A stretch of DNA of 55,271 nucleotides from Comamonadaceae bacterium (lineage in GTDB: Bacteria; Pseudomonadota; Gammaproteobacteria; Burkholderiales; Burkholderiaceae_C), in NCBI GenBank assembly GCA_947479935.1, contig CANKBG010000017.1, positions 1 through 55,271 of the forward strand, in the 5' to 3' direction. This document shows positions 18,122 to 26,200 of the stretch, piece after piece. The stretch's first letter is position 1. Each line of letters opens with the position of its first letter. Under the pieces are notes generated by a model. The model made no database searches and was not told where the DNA came from. It saw only the letters and a list, made by a program, of their open reading frames with translations. The position numbers and the translations under genes are program-made.

Positions 18122-19831
18122 TTATTTCTTCTTATTGGCTTGAGGGTTGAGCATCGTAATGCGACCACTCTCAGTTCCCGCAGTCTCGTCTATCACTGCA
18201 TTGATCAGGGTGGGCTTACCTGAGGCAACAGCCTCTTTTAAAGCGACACTTAGCTCTTGGGAGGTTGTGGCGTGCACACCCGTGCCACCAAATGCTTCAA
18301 TGATTTTGTCGTAACGGGCATTTTTAACAAACACTGTGGGCGCTACGTCGGAACCGCCAGTTGGATTGACATCCGTTCCTCGGTACACGCCATTGTTGTT
18401 AAAGACGATGACACAAATAGGAAGGTTGTATCGGCATATGGTTTCCATTTCCATACCACTAAAACCAAAAGCGCTGTCTCCCTCAATGGCGATCACGGGC
18501 TTGCCAGTGGTAACGGCTGCAGCCACAGCAAAGCCCATACCAATTCCCATAATGCCCCAAGTACCAACATCCAGGCGCTTGCGGGGTTCGTACATATCAA
18601 CAATGCTTCTTGCAAAATCCAAGGTGTTGGCGCCTTCGTTCACAACGATTGCATCGGGTCTAGATTTAACAACATCGCGTATCACAGCCAACGCACTGTG
18701 AAAATTCATAGGCGTCGGCGTCAGCGCAAGCGTTGCCCCCATCTTGCTGAGATTTTTTTCTCTTCGCTCTGCAATCGCAGCAGTCCATTCGCTAGGCGGA
18801 GGCGCCCAGTTGGTACCCACGCCTTTTAAAAGAGCGCTCACACAAGAACCGATATCACCAATCACGGGGGCAGCAATAGCGACGTTACTGTCGATTTCTG
18901 TGGGAGAAATATCTATCTGAATAAATTTCTTGGGATTGGGTGCGCCCCAAGTCTTGCCCTTGCCATGCGACAGAAGCCAATTTAGCCGAGCACCGATGAG
19001 CATGACGACATCGGCCTCAGCCAAAACATAAGACCGTGCAGCGGAAGCCGACTGTGAGTGCGTATCGGGTAGAAGGCCCTTGGCCATCGACATGGGCAGA
19101 TAAGGAATTCCAGTTTTCTCAACCAAGGCGCGGATATCTGCATCCGCTTGCGCATAGGCTGCACCTTTGCCTAGCAGTATCAGCGGACGTTTGGCGGTCT
19201 TGAGTAAATCTAAAGCGCGCTGCACTGCCTCTGCGGCTGGAATTTGGCGAGGCGCAGGGTCAACTACTTTGATCAATGATTGTTGTCCAGCCAATGCATC
19301 CATCGTTTGGGCAAATAGCTTGGCTGGAAAATCTAAATAAACACCGCCAGGTCTGCCTGAGACTGCAGAACGGATAGCCCTGGCAATTCCAACACCGATG
19401 TCTTGAGCATGCAGGACACGATAGGCCGCCTTGCAAAGCGGTTTTGCGATTGCCAGTTGGTCCATCTCCTCGTAGTCACCTTGCTGGAGGTCGACTATTT
19501 CACGTTCGCTCGATCCGCTAATCAATATCATAGGAAAGCAATTAACAGTTGCGTTTGCCAAAGCGGTCAAACCATTTAAAAAGCCTGGCGCAGAAACGGT
19601 TAGGCAAATGCCAGGTTTTTGTGTCAAAAATCCAGCCGCAGCAGCCGCGTTTCCAGCGTGCTGCTCGTGACGGAAAGAAATCACTCGCATCCCCTCTGCT
19701 TGTGCCATTCGAGTCAAGTCAGTGATAGGTATACCTGGCAAACCAAAAATGGTGTGGATGTCATTGAGTTTCAGGGCTTCAATGACCAGGTGAAAGCCGT
19801 CGATGGTTGGATTGTTGTTTGATTCCGTCAT
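18122..19831 (-). CDS. oxc: Oxalyl-CoA decarboxylase
   Basis: This 569-residue thiamine-diphosphate enzyme decarboxylates oxalyl-CoA to formyl-CoA in the cytoplasm. Catalytic Glu56 ([17 protein letters not shown]) and the active-site Tyr120-Glu121 pair ([10 protein letters not shown]) occupy the same positions as in Oxalobacter Oxc (568 residues). The C-terminal ThDP/Mg motif [19 protein letters not shown] then FNNNGVYRG is intact. Members of the related acetolactate synthase and benzoylformate decarboxylase groups lack this combination, and frc directly downstream confirms the pathway. The upstream neighbours are the tct transport genes, 23 bases away. Confidence 0.95.
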   Translation of the reverse strand: MTESNNNPTIDGFHLVIEALKLNDIHTIFGLPGIPITDLTRMAQAEGMRVISFRHEQHAGNAAAAAGFLTQKPGICLTVSAPGFLNGLTALANATVNCFPMILISGSSEREIVDLQQGDYEEMDQLAIAKPLCKAAYRVLHAQDIGVGIARAIRSAVSGRPGGVYLDFPAKLFAQTMDALAGQQSLIKVVDPAPRQIPAAEAVQRALDLLKTAKRPLILLGKGAAYAQADADIRALVEKTGIPYLPMSMAKGLLPDTHSQSASAARSYVLAEADVVMLIGARLNWLLSHGKGKTWGAPNPKKFIQIDISPTEIDSNVAIAAPVIGDIGSCVSALLKGVGTNWAPPPSEWTAAIAERREKNLSKMGATLALTPTPMNFHSALAVIRDVVKSRPDAIVVNEGANTLDFARSIVDMYEPRKRLDVGTWGIMGIGMGFAVAAAVTTGKPVIAIEGDSAFGFSGMEMETICRYNLPICVIVFNNNGVYRGTDVNPTGGSDVAPTVFVKNARYDKIIEAFGGTGVHATTSQELSVALKEAVASGKPTLINAVIDETAGTESGRITMLNPQANKKK

Positions 19832-19854
19832 GCTGATTTTTTCTTTCAGAGGAA

Positions 19855-21348
19855 TTAACCTCTTCTAAACAATTGCCTCGTTTTGATGAGAATTGGAAGT
19901 AGTAAAAGGGTTAAAGCAAGTGTGGTGATTCCAGCCGATAAGCCAGAGTTAAAGAATATAAACAAATCTCCGTCTGACAACAACATAGATTGTCTGAAAC
20001 TTGACTCAGCCATGTCACCCAGAACCAGTGCCAGTACAAGTGGCGCCACGGGATATTTGAGCTTTTTCATAGCGTAACCCAGTATCCCAAAAATCACCAT
20101 CAGGGCGATATCCAGTAGGTGATTGTGAACAGTGTAGGCGCCTACGGCACAAATCACCACGATGACAGGCGCGATGATCGAGAACGGAATACGAAGAATG
20201 GCGGCCCACCACGGCACCGTGGTGAGAACCACGATCAGTCCAACGATATTACCAAGGTACATAGAGGCAATGAGCCCCCATACAAATTCCTTTTGTTCTG
20301 TGAAAAGAAGGGGGCCAGGCTGAAGACCCCAGATAAGCAATCCTCCCAAAAGAACAGCTGCAGTGGGAGATCCTGGAATGCCAAGCGTCAGCATTGGCAA
20401 CAAAGCACTTGTGCCAGCTGCATGGGCTGCTGTCTCAGGTGCAACAACGCCTTCAATCTTCCCGGTTCCAAACTCATCAGGCGTTGAGGACAGCCTTTTG
20501 GCTACGCCATAGCTCATGAAAGAAGCAGGGGTCGCCCCACCCGGCGTGATGCCCATCCAGCAACCAATTAAACATGACCGTAGGGAGGTCGCCCAATACT
20601 TAGGCAATTCTTTCCATGTCTCTACAACATCGCGCAAGCTGATTCGGCCGTGTTTCCCTTGAAAAGATAGCCCCTCTTCCATGGTGAGTAATATTTCACA
20701 CAAGCCAAAAAGCCCAATCACGGCAATTAGGAAATCGAATCCCTGTAACAAACTCTCCTGCCCATAGGTCATGCGCAAGGTGCCAGTCACACTGTCCATG
20801 CCAACAGCCGCAAGGGCGAACCCTAGCATCATGGAAAGCAGTGTCTTGATGGGCGGCTCTTTACTCATTCCAACAAAGCTACAAAAGGTTAGCAATTGCA
20901 CAGCAAAAAATTCGGGCGGGCCAAATTTGAGCGCAAACTTGGCAACGAGTGGCGCTAGAAAGGTCACCATCAAAATGGCGAACAAAGCGCCCACGAAGGA
21001 TGAGGTGAAGGCCGTTGTTAAGGCATGTGCTGCGCGCCCTTTCTGTGCCATCGGGTAACCATCAAAGGTGGTTGCAACGGACCAAGGCTCACCGGGGATA
21101 TTGAACAAAATGGAGGTAATAGCACCCCCAAACAGTGCGCCCCAGTAAATGCAAGACAACATGATGATGCCCGACACGGGCGTCATGCTGAAAGTCAGTG
21201 GTAACAAAATAGCCACGCCGTTCGCGCCACCCAGACCCGGTAAAACGCCAATGAGCACCCCAAGCAAAATTCCGATCAGCATAAAACCCAAGTTTTGAAA
21301 ACTCAGCGCTACCGCAAATCCTTGAAATAAGTTATTGATTGAATCCAT
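19855..21348 (-). CDS. tctA: Tripartite tricarboxylate transporter large subunit TctA
   Basis: This 497-residue, roughly 12-helix membrane protein is the TctA permease. The typical N-terminal [24 protein letters not shown] segment is at about 29-52 (Pro-Gly-Leu-Gly motif), a second repeat carries [20 protein letters not shown] near 260-280, and [19 protein letters not shown] follows. TctA with TctB forms the proton- or sodium-driven permease that accepts substrate from a TctC binding protein. It is co-linear with tctC and tctB upstream and oxc downstream. Since the operon is for oxalate, oxalate is the most likely substrate, but characterised members carry citrate, tartrate, terephthalate and others. 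Confidence 0.92.
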   Translation of the reverse strand: MDSINNLFQGFAVALSFQNLGFMLIGILLGVLIGVLPGLGGANGVAILLPLTFSMTPVSGIIMLSCIYWGALFGGAITSILFNIPGEPWSVATTFDGYPMAQKGRAAHALTTAFTSSFVGALFAILMVTFLAPLVAKFALKFGPPEFFAVQLLTFCSFVGMSKEPPIKTLLSMMLGFALAAVGMDSVTGTLRMTYGQESLLQGFDFLIAVIGLFGLCEILLTMEEGLSFQGKHGRISLRDVVETWKELPKYWATSLRSCLIGCWMGITPGGATPASFMSYGVAKRLSSTPDEFGTGKIEGVVAPETAAHAAGTSALLPMLTLGIPGSPTAAVLLGGLLIWGLQPGPLLFTEQKEFVWGLIASMYLGNIVGLIVVLTTVPWWAAILRIPFSIIAPVIVVICAVGAYTVHNHLLDIALMVIFGILGYAMKKLKYPVAPLVLALVLGDMAESSFRQSMLLSDGDLFIFFNSGLSAGITTLALTLLLLPILIKTRQLFRRG

Positions 21349-21351
21349 TTT

Positions 21352-21852
21352 TTAATAGCCAAAAAAAGTTTCTAGCGGGCCTTTGGGAAGGGGAAGTAAA
21401 AACCAGACATCAAAAAGTAAAAATAAGACGCCAGAAACACTCAGCCCCACCAATCCAGACTTTAGAGGGCTGTATTTACCTTGCCAGACCATAAAAGAAG
21501 AAATAAACAAGACCGAAGAGACATAAAAACCAATGAGCACCACACCTAAGACAAAGAGACATGTAGGAATCAAAATTGTCATGATGAGACGAAGCTGTGC
21601 AAAGGTCACGAATGGTTCAACGTTTTCACTTTTCTTCCAATCCAGCAGGGTTTGGACAGCTACAACAGCTGCGCCAACAATGAGCGTGCATCCAATGTAG
21701 AAGGGGAAATATCCTGGTTGGGGGCCATCGCTAGACCATCGGTAACCTGTACGAAAACTGTCTATGACGACCAATAATCCGATGCCAGAAAAAAAGGCTG
21801 CGACTATCAATTCCATCCATTGCATTTTGATGTGATCTGATTTTTCTTGCAT
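21352..21852 (-). CDS. tctB: Tripartite tricarboxylate transporter small subunit TctB
   Basis: This 166-residue membrane protein has the four-helix pattern of TctB: helices at about 12-30, 46-66, 85-112 and 135-157. YRWSSDGPQPGYFPFYIG near 36-53 is the conserved TctB signature between helices one and two. It starts 35 bases after tctC and ends 3 bases before tctA, so the three form one tightly packed transport unit. Confidence 0.88.
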   Translation of the reverse strand: MQEKSDHIKMQWMELIVAAFFSGIGLLVVIDSFRTGYRWSSDGPQPGYFPFYIGCTLIVGAAVVAVQTLLDWKKSENVEPFVTFAQLRLIMTILIPTCLFVLGVVLIGFYVSSVLFISSFMVWQGKYSPLKSGLVGLSVSGVLFLLFDVWFLLPLPKGPLETFFGY

Positions 21853-21887
21853 ATCAAAAAACCTTTAATTTTTAAGTGCACGAAAAA

Positions 21888-22889
21888 TTACTTGGATAAG
21901 AATCCTGCATCTTTCATAAGCCGGTAGTGCTCCACCTCGGCTTTGAGTAACCATTCTTGAAATGCGTTACCCGTCATAAAAGTGTCCTTAAATGCACCTG
22001 TCTCCATGAACACATTCCAATCAGGCGTTTCGCGAACTTTCTTAAATAGATTTTCGAAATAAGCAACCTGAGCCGGGGTTGCCTTGGGTGGCATAAAAAT
22101 TCCACGCAGCATTAGATACTCAACGTCAAGACCTTGCGACTTGCAAGTTGGAACATCTTTCCAGGACTGGGTCGGCGTGATCTTTTTCGGGTATGGCATG
22201 GGTGCAGTGTCAAATACACACAATGCTCTTAGCGAGCCACCTTTCCAGTGCGCTACTGCTTCGATCGGGTTGTTGACCGTGAGATCAATGTGCTTACCAA
22301 CGAGTTGTACTGCAACGTCGCCACCGCCCTTAAATGGGATGTAGGTTATTTTTTTACTGGTTGCTTTTTCAATAGCGACATTGATGATTTGGTCTTCTTG
22401 TTTTGATCCTGTGCCACCGAGTTTGAATTTACCGTTATCGCCTTCCTTGATCGCTTTGGTTAATTCGGCAGTGGTTTTGTAGGGTGCTTCTGCATTGACC
22501 CAAAGTACAAATTCATCGAGCGCCAGCATGGAGACGGGGGTCAAGTCCTTCCAATTAAATGGAACGCCTGTTGCAAGTGGGGTGGTGAATAAATTAGAAA
22601 GCGTGATGATAATTTTGTGTCCATCGGGTCTAGACCCTTTGACGTCCAAAAAACCCTCCGCGCCTGCTCCGCCTGACTTATTGATAATGACAAGCGGCTG
22701 TTCCATGAGCTTGTGCTTGGTCACAACCCCTTGTATGAACCTGGCCATCTGGTCTGCCCCACCGCCGGTTCCTGCTGGGACAATAAATTCAACATTTTTA
22801 CTGGGCGCCCAAGATGCTTGCGCTAACAGGGTGTTTGGTGCCAACCCTAAAAGAAAAAGAGCAGTCGAACAGAAAAAGACTTTTTTCAT
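21888..22889 (-). CDS. tctC: Tripartite tricarboxylate transporter binding protein TctC
   Basis: This 333-residue Bug/TctC protein has a signal peptide (cut near residue 24, after LLAQA). NVEFIVPAGTGGGADQMAR near 33-51 and KSGGAGAEGFLDV near 77-89 are the ligand-loop regions, followed by PFKGGGDVAVQLVGKHID. It should capture the substrate, presumably oxalate, in the periplasm and hand it to TctAB encoded directly downstream. The acidic stretches and GTGGGADQ loop differ somewhat from the other Bug proteins in this window. It is the first gene of the oxalate unit, with GGA near the start. Confidence 0.9.
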   Translation of the reverse strand: MKKVFFCSTALFLLGLAPNTLLAQASWAPSKNVEFIVPAGTGGGADQMARFIQGVVTKHKLMEQPLVIINKSGGAGAEGFLDVKGSRPDGHKIIITLSNLFTTPLATGVPFNWKDLTPVSMLALDEFVLWVNAEAPYKTTAELTKAIKEGDNGKFKLGGTGSKQEDQIINVAIEKATSKKITYIPFKGGGDVAVQLVGKHIDLTVNNPIEAVAHWKGGSLRALCVFDTAPMPYPKKITPTQSWKDVPTCKSQGLDVEYLMLRGIFMPPKATPAQVAYFENLFKKVRETPDWNVFMETGAFKDTFMTGNAFQEWLLKAEVEHYRLMKDAGFLSK

Positions 22890-22942
22890 GTGAATCCTAA
22901 TTAGTCAGCAAAATAAACAATAAGCATGCAAGTAACCTTACA

Positions 22943-23041
22943 AATAATGAGACTAATGGAATCTTTATCAAAGTGAGTAGGTGTTTACCTTGATGATTTT
23001 TTTAAAGCAGTGTCCGAAGGTGTTGTTCGAAATCAAGGTAA
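22943..23041 (-). promoter_or_regulatory. Probable promoter and operator region of the oxalate unit
   Basis: On the minus strand TTGATA (22971-22966) and ATTATT (22948-22943) are 17 bases apart and could be -35 and -10 boxes for tctC. Three related half-sites surround it: ATCAAAG at 22967-22973 overlapping the -35, and a 10-bp perfect inverted pair TTACCTTGAT (22985-22994) and ATCAAGGTAA (23032-23041) with a 37-base gap. This layout suits a regulator that binds distal and promoter-proximal half-sites, but no regulator gene is adjacent. The promoter boxes are weak matches. Confidence 0.4.
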
Positions 23042-23170
23042 GCCATTGAATTTAAATAAATATTTCTCGTCGGCCTTCAAATTCATTTGAATTTGATCTC
23101 GTATTCGATCCAACCCACGATCACACGCGCAGCAACACAACTGGATGGTCTTGAAGTAGATGTGAATGGA

Positions 23171-23710
23171 TTACTGTGCGTCGATCAAGATGAAGGCAAT
23201 GCGTGCTGGGTGCCCCGAGCGATTGGCCCAGGCGTGGTTGGTGCCGCGTTGAATCAGCACATCGCCAGCGCGCAGCACTGTTTCTTCTTCATCCATGATG
23301 GCGACCAATTCACCTTGCAGCATCAGCGCATAGTCGACCGTTTGGGTTCTGTGCATGCCCGGATGCTCACCAGGTTTGATCTCGCGGTGCGCGTCGCGGT
23401 ACATATTGGAAAAAGTCGCTTCCATGGCCCGTTGCAGTTCTTGCGGATCTTTGGGCTCTGGTGGAATGTCAATGATGCGCAAGACAGTTCCTTGAGGCGG
23501 CGGTGAAACACCAACATGCTCGCAGATGCTGTCGGGTTCAGTGATGAGCGAAGGACTGGCGCCCGTGCGCCACAGGTTGGTCACCCTGTAGCCAGGTCTT
23601 TCTTGAACAACCCGCACCGCAGGTGAGGGACCATCTTCCAAAATGCGAGAACGGCCTTGGGCGTCGTCGTGCGTGACGACACGACGAATAGGTTCAAGTT
23701 GAGTAATCAT
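23171..23710 (-). CDS. Cupin-domain protein
   Basis: This 179-residue protein has a single cupin barrel in its second half (about 115-175): HRTQTVDYALMLQGELVAIMD gives the first motif and AGDVLIQRGTNHAWANRS the second, with likely metal ligands His119 and His159. The first half carries TNLWRTGASPS, a feature of a common Burkholderiales cupin group placed beside catabolic genes. Activity is not known; such proteins may bind small ligands, act as isomerases or dioxygenases, or protect a regulator. It starts 14 bases after a Bug gene and is the last gene of a minus-strand unit headed by a Mo-hydroxylase. Confidence 0.82.
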   Translation of the reverse strand: MITQLEPIRRVVTHDDAQGRSRILEDGPSPAVRVVQERPGYRVTNLWRTGASPSLITEPDSICEHVGVSPPPQGTVLRIIDIPPEPKDPQELQRAMEATFSNMYRDAHREIKPGEHPGMHRTQTVDYALMLQGELVAIMDEEETVLRAGDVLIQRGTNHAWANRSGHPARIAFILIDAQ

Positions 23711-23724
23711 GTGAGGCCTTAAGC

Positions 23725-24693
23725 TTATTGACGAGCACCACCAGCGGCACGAAAAGCTGCGCCTTGTTTCTGGAACTCATCATGTACCCGCTTGTCCCAT
23801 TGCGGCATGGCTTGATAGGCCAGAATTTGATTGCTTTTTTGTGCGGCTTCTTTCACTGCATCCGATTTAACGGCCGCGGCACAAGCAGCATCTAGCTTGG
23901 CCAGCACCTGGGGCGGTGTGCCCTTGGGAGCGAATATGCCGGCAAAGGACAGTTGGGTGACATCGATACTGAACTCCCTGAGTGTGGGAACATCTGGAAA
24001 ACCAGGGTGTCTGCGCTCTGAAGCAACGGCCAGTAATCGCACGCTGCCAGCTTTCACTTGTGCTGCCGCCGAAGCTGCAATGCTGGTGGCAAAGTCCAGT
24101 CGCCCAGCCAACAGTTCTTGAATGGAGGCAGCATCCCCCTTGAAGGGGATGTGCACCAAGTCCAGCTTTTGGTGACGCGCTAGGTCATCGACCGCCAAAA
24201 ATGGCGCTGAGTTGGGGCCTGGCGAGCCATAGGATAAGGATTTGCTTTTGCCCGCTGCAATCAAATCGGCCAGCGTTTTGAAGGGGCTGTCAGAACGCAC
24301 TGATAAACCCAATATGTTTTCTGTGATGCCGCACACCGGTTGAATCGAGTCAGGGGAGAGCTTTAAGTCTTTGATGTGATGCGGTTGAATGGTTACCGGG
24401 GTCATTGGCGTGAAGGCCAATGTCAAGCCATCAGCGGGCGCTTGCATCAATGCAGTCATGCCAATCACGCCTGAGCCGCCATCGCGCGAGACCACCACCA
24501 CACTTTGTCCCATTTGCTTGTAAAACTGTTCGGCCACGGCTCGGGCCATGATGTCGGTGGAACTGCCAGCAGCCCAAGGGTTGATCAAAGTGATAGAGCG
24601 CGCGGGGTAAGTGTCTTGTGCACTTGCGTGAATGGCGCTTGTGATCAGCGCCAACCAAACGAGACCCTTCATCCATGAGGTGAACTTGTTCAT
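23725..24693 (-). CDS. Bug-family periplasmic binding protein
   Basis: This is a 322-residue Bug/TctC protein with a signal peptide ending near residue 25 (IHASAQ). YPARSITLINPWAAGSSTDIMAR near 29-51 and GGSGVIGMTALMQAPADG are the ligand-binding loops; FPDVPTL and APKGTPPQVL occupy the usual C-lobe places. The usual first-loop Pro-Gly is here Trp-Ala (NPWAAGSS), a variant also seen in the Bug protein at 49181. No TctAB accompanies it. It lies between a PrpD-like gene and a cupin gene, so its ligand is probably the substrate or product of those enzymes. Confidence 0.86.
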   Translation of the reverse strand: MNKFTSWMKGLVWLALITSAIHASAQDTYPARSITLINPWAAGSSTDIMARAVAEQFYKQMGQSVVVVSRDGGSGVIGMTALMQAPADGLTLAFTPMTPVTIQPHHIKDLKLSPDSIQPVCGITENILGLSVRSDSPFKTLADLIAAGKSKSLSYGSPGPNSAPFLAVDDLARHQKLDLVHIPFKGDAASIQELLAGRLDFATSIAASAAAQVKAGSVRLLAVASERRHPGFPDVPTLREFSIDVTQLSFAGIFAPKGTPPQVLAKLDAACAAAVKSDAVKEAAQKSNQILAYQAMPQWDKRVHDEFQKQGAAFRAAGGARQ

Positions 24694-24765
24694 AAGTAAT
24701 GTTCCTTTGATGTTCGATGGATCTGCTCACCTTCCATGTCACTGGCACGATGGAGTTGATTAATT

Positions 24766-26160
24766 TTAACGTTTGTAAAAACTCTGAACCCAGCCCGAGA
24801 AGTCTAGGCTTCCAAGGCGATCAGCGCCAATTTCCTCACGCAACTTCACCACGGCTTTTTCCAGTCCCGGCGCTTTGTCTAAAGACAGTTGATGAATTTT
24901 GGTGAGCACCTGCGCAGCATCTAAAGGTCGGGCCGAACTACCAAGCGCTGCCTCGCAACTATTTTCAAGCTGTGACCCATCTTTTAGCAATAAGGTCACC
25001 TTGGCAGGCCGGTCGAAAGGCCAGGGTTTGATGTTTGGAAGTTCTACTAAGTTGACGCAAAGGCTCAGGTCTTTGATGGCCAGATCTGACAAACTCTGAT
25101 CCAAAAAATTGCCGGGATAATCTGCGCCATTTACCAAGGTGGCAGCGATCGCATGAGGTATTGAAAATTTCGCACCGAGCGTGGTTTGGGGGGTCGCGTT
25201 GTTAAAATTCATTGCCATCTTTGAGCAGTGAACAGTGGCTAATTTGACCTCTTTTCCACCCCTTAGTTCGGGGCGCTCAACGAGAATGGCCTCAAGCGCC
25301 TCCATGGCAGCATGAGAATGATGGCACGCACCATACAACTTGTGGTACCCATCGCTGACAGTCCACTCCGAACCTAAGTTGATATTCAACTCAGAGGCTT
25401 TGCTGATGGGTGCACCTAGCCCCACTTGAAAAACATCATAGGGACCACTTGCAGTTCCGCCAATGCCTAATTCAGCCATTTCGCAAGCAAAGTGCCCTAG
25501 CCAAGCTCCCGCTGCTGGCCAAGCATTTCTAATCAACGCGCCTTGTATGGGGTAGCTGTAAGGCCCCGGTGAGACCATGGTTGAGGCGGCTGTCAAGGCA
25601 GACAAAAACGTCTCCGGCTTGAGCTTTCTCAGTAAACCGAGGCCAGCAGCTGCACAAACTGCGTTGAATGTGCCGTGAGGGTGAATTCTGGGCAAAGTAC
25701 CAGGCCAAGTTCGGGCAAAACGAGTGCCGATTTCGTATGCGCCAACGGTTGCAACCAACACGTCTTCAAAGGAGTGACCGTAGGCTTCAGCTGCAGCCAG
25801 TATCAGCGGCTGGCTGAGCGCCCCAGGATGAACAGCAGTCTTGGTGTATCCGTCATCAAGTTCATTCCATGTCGATGCAAGTCCATTGCCCAATGCCGCA
25901 TTGAGAAGGGATACTTGAGGGCCGTCTTCACGAAACAAAGTGGCCTGTTTCGTCGAGTCGGCCACCATCAAGCGCCGATGGTAGGCTTTGACTTCTGGTT
26001 CATCAGCAGCAGAAATAATGGCCGCAATGTTGTCGCCCAAAATCAAGGCTGCATTTGCCAGCGCATCTTTCGGAATGTCAGAAATTTTCAGCGAACAAGC
26101 CCAGTTGCACAGGTCGTCAAGACTTTTCTCAATGGCTTGGCGGTCTAATTCGTTGGTCAC
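24766..26160 (-). CDS. MmgE/PrpD family protein
   Basis: This 464-residue protein has the all-helical MmgE/PrpD domain first and the alpha/beta C-terminal domain from about 270. Recognisable parts are NAALGNGLASTWNELDDGY near 85-103, VHPGALSQPLILAAAEA near 110-126, and the substrate-loop region YHKLYGACHHSHAAMEAL near 270-287. Characterised relatives are 2-methylcitrate dehydratase, cis-aconitate decarboxylase and iminodisuccinate epimerase, so it probably acts on a small di- or tricarboxylate. It lies 40 bases downstream of the Mo-hydroxylase large subunit. A second, distinct PrpD-like gene is at 43334. The substrate cannot be set from sequence. Confidence 0.87.
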   Translation of the reverse strand: MTNELDRQAIEKSLDDLCNWACSLKISDIPKDALANAALILGDNIAAIISAADEPEVKAYHRRLMVADSTKQATLFREDGPQVSLLNAALGNGLASTWNELDDGYTKTAVHPGALSQPLILAAAEAYGHSFEDVLVATVGAYEIGTRFARTWPGTLPRIHPHGTFNAVCAAAGLGLLRKLKPETFLSALTAASTMVSPGPYSYPIQGALIRNAWPAAGAWLGHFACEMAELGIGGTASGPYDVFQVGLGAPISKASELNINLGSEWTVSDGYHKLYGACHHSHAAMEALEAILVERPELRGGKEVKLATVHCSKMAMNFNNATPQTTLGAKFSIPHAIAATLVNGADYPGNFLDQSLSDLAIKDLSLCVNLVELPNIKPWPFDRPAKVTLLLKDGSQLENSCEAALGSSARPLDAAQVLTKIHQLSLDKAPGLEKAVVKLREEIGADRLGSLDFSGWVQSFYKR

Positions 26161-26200
26161 AGTTGCCTTCTTTCGTCTTGTAACATCTTTTCAGTGCGTG

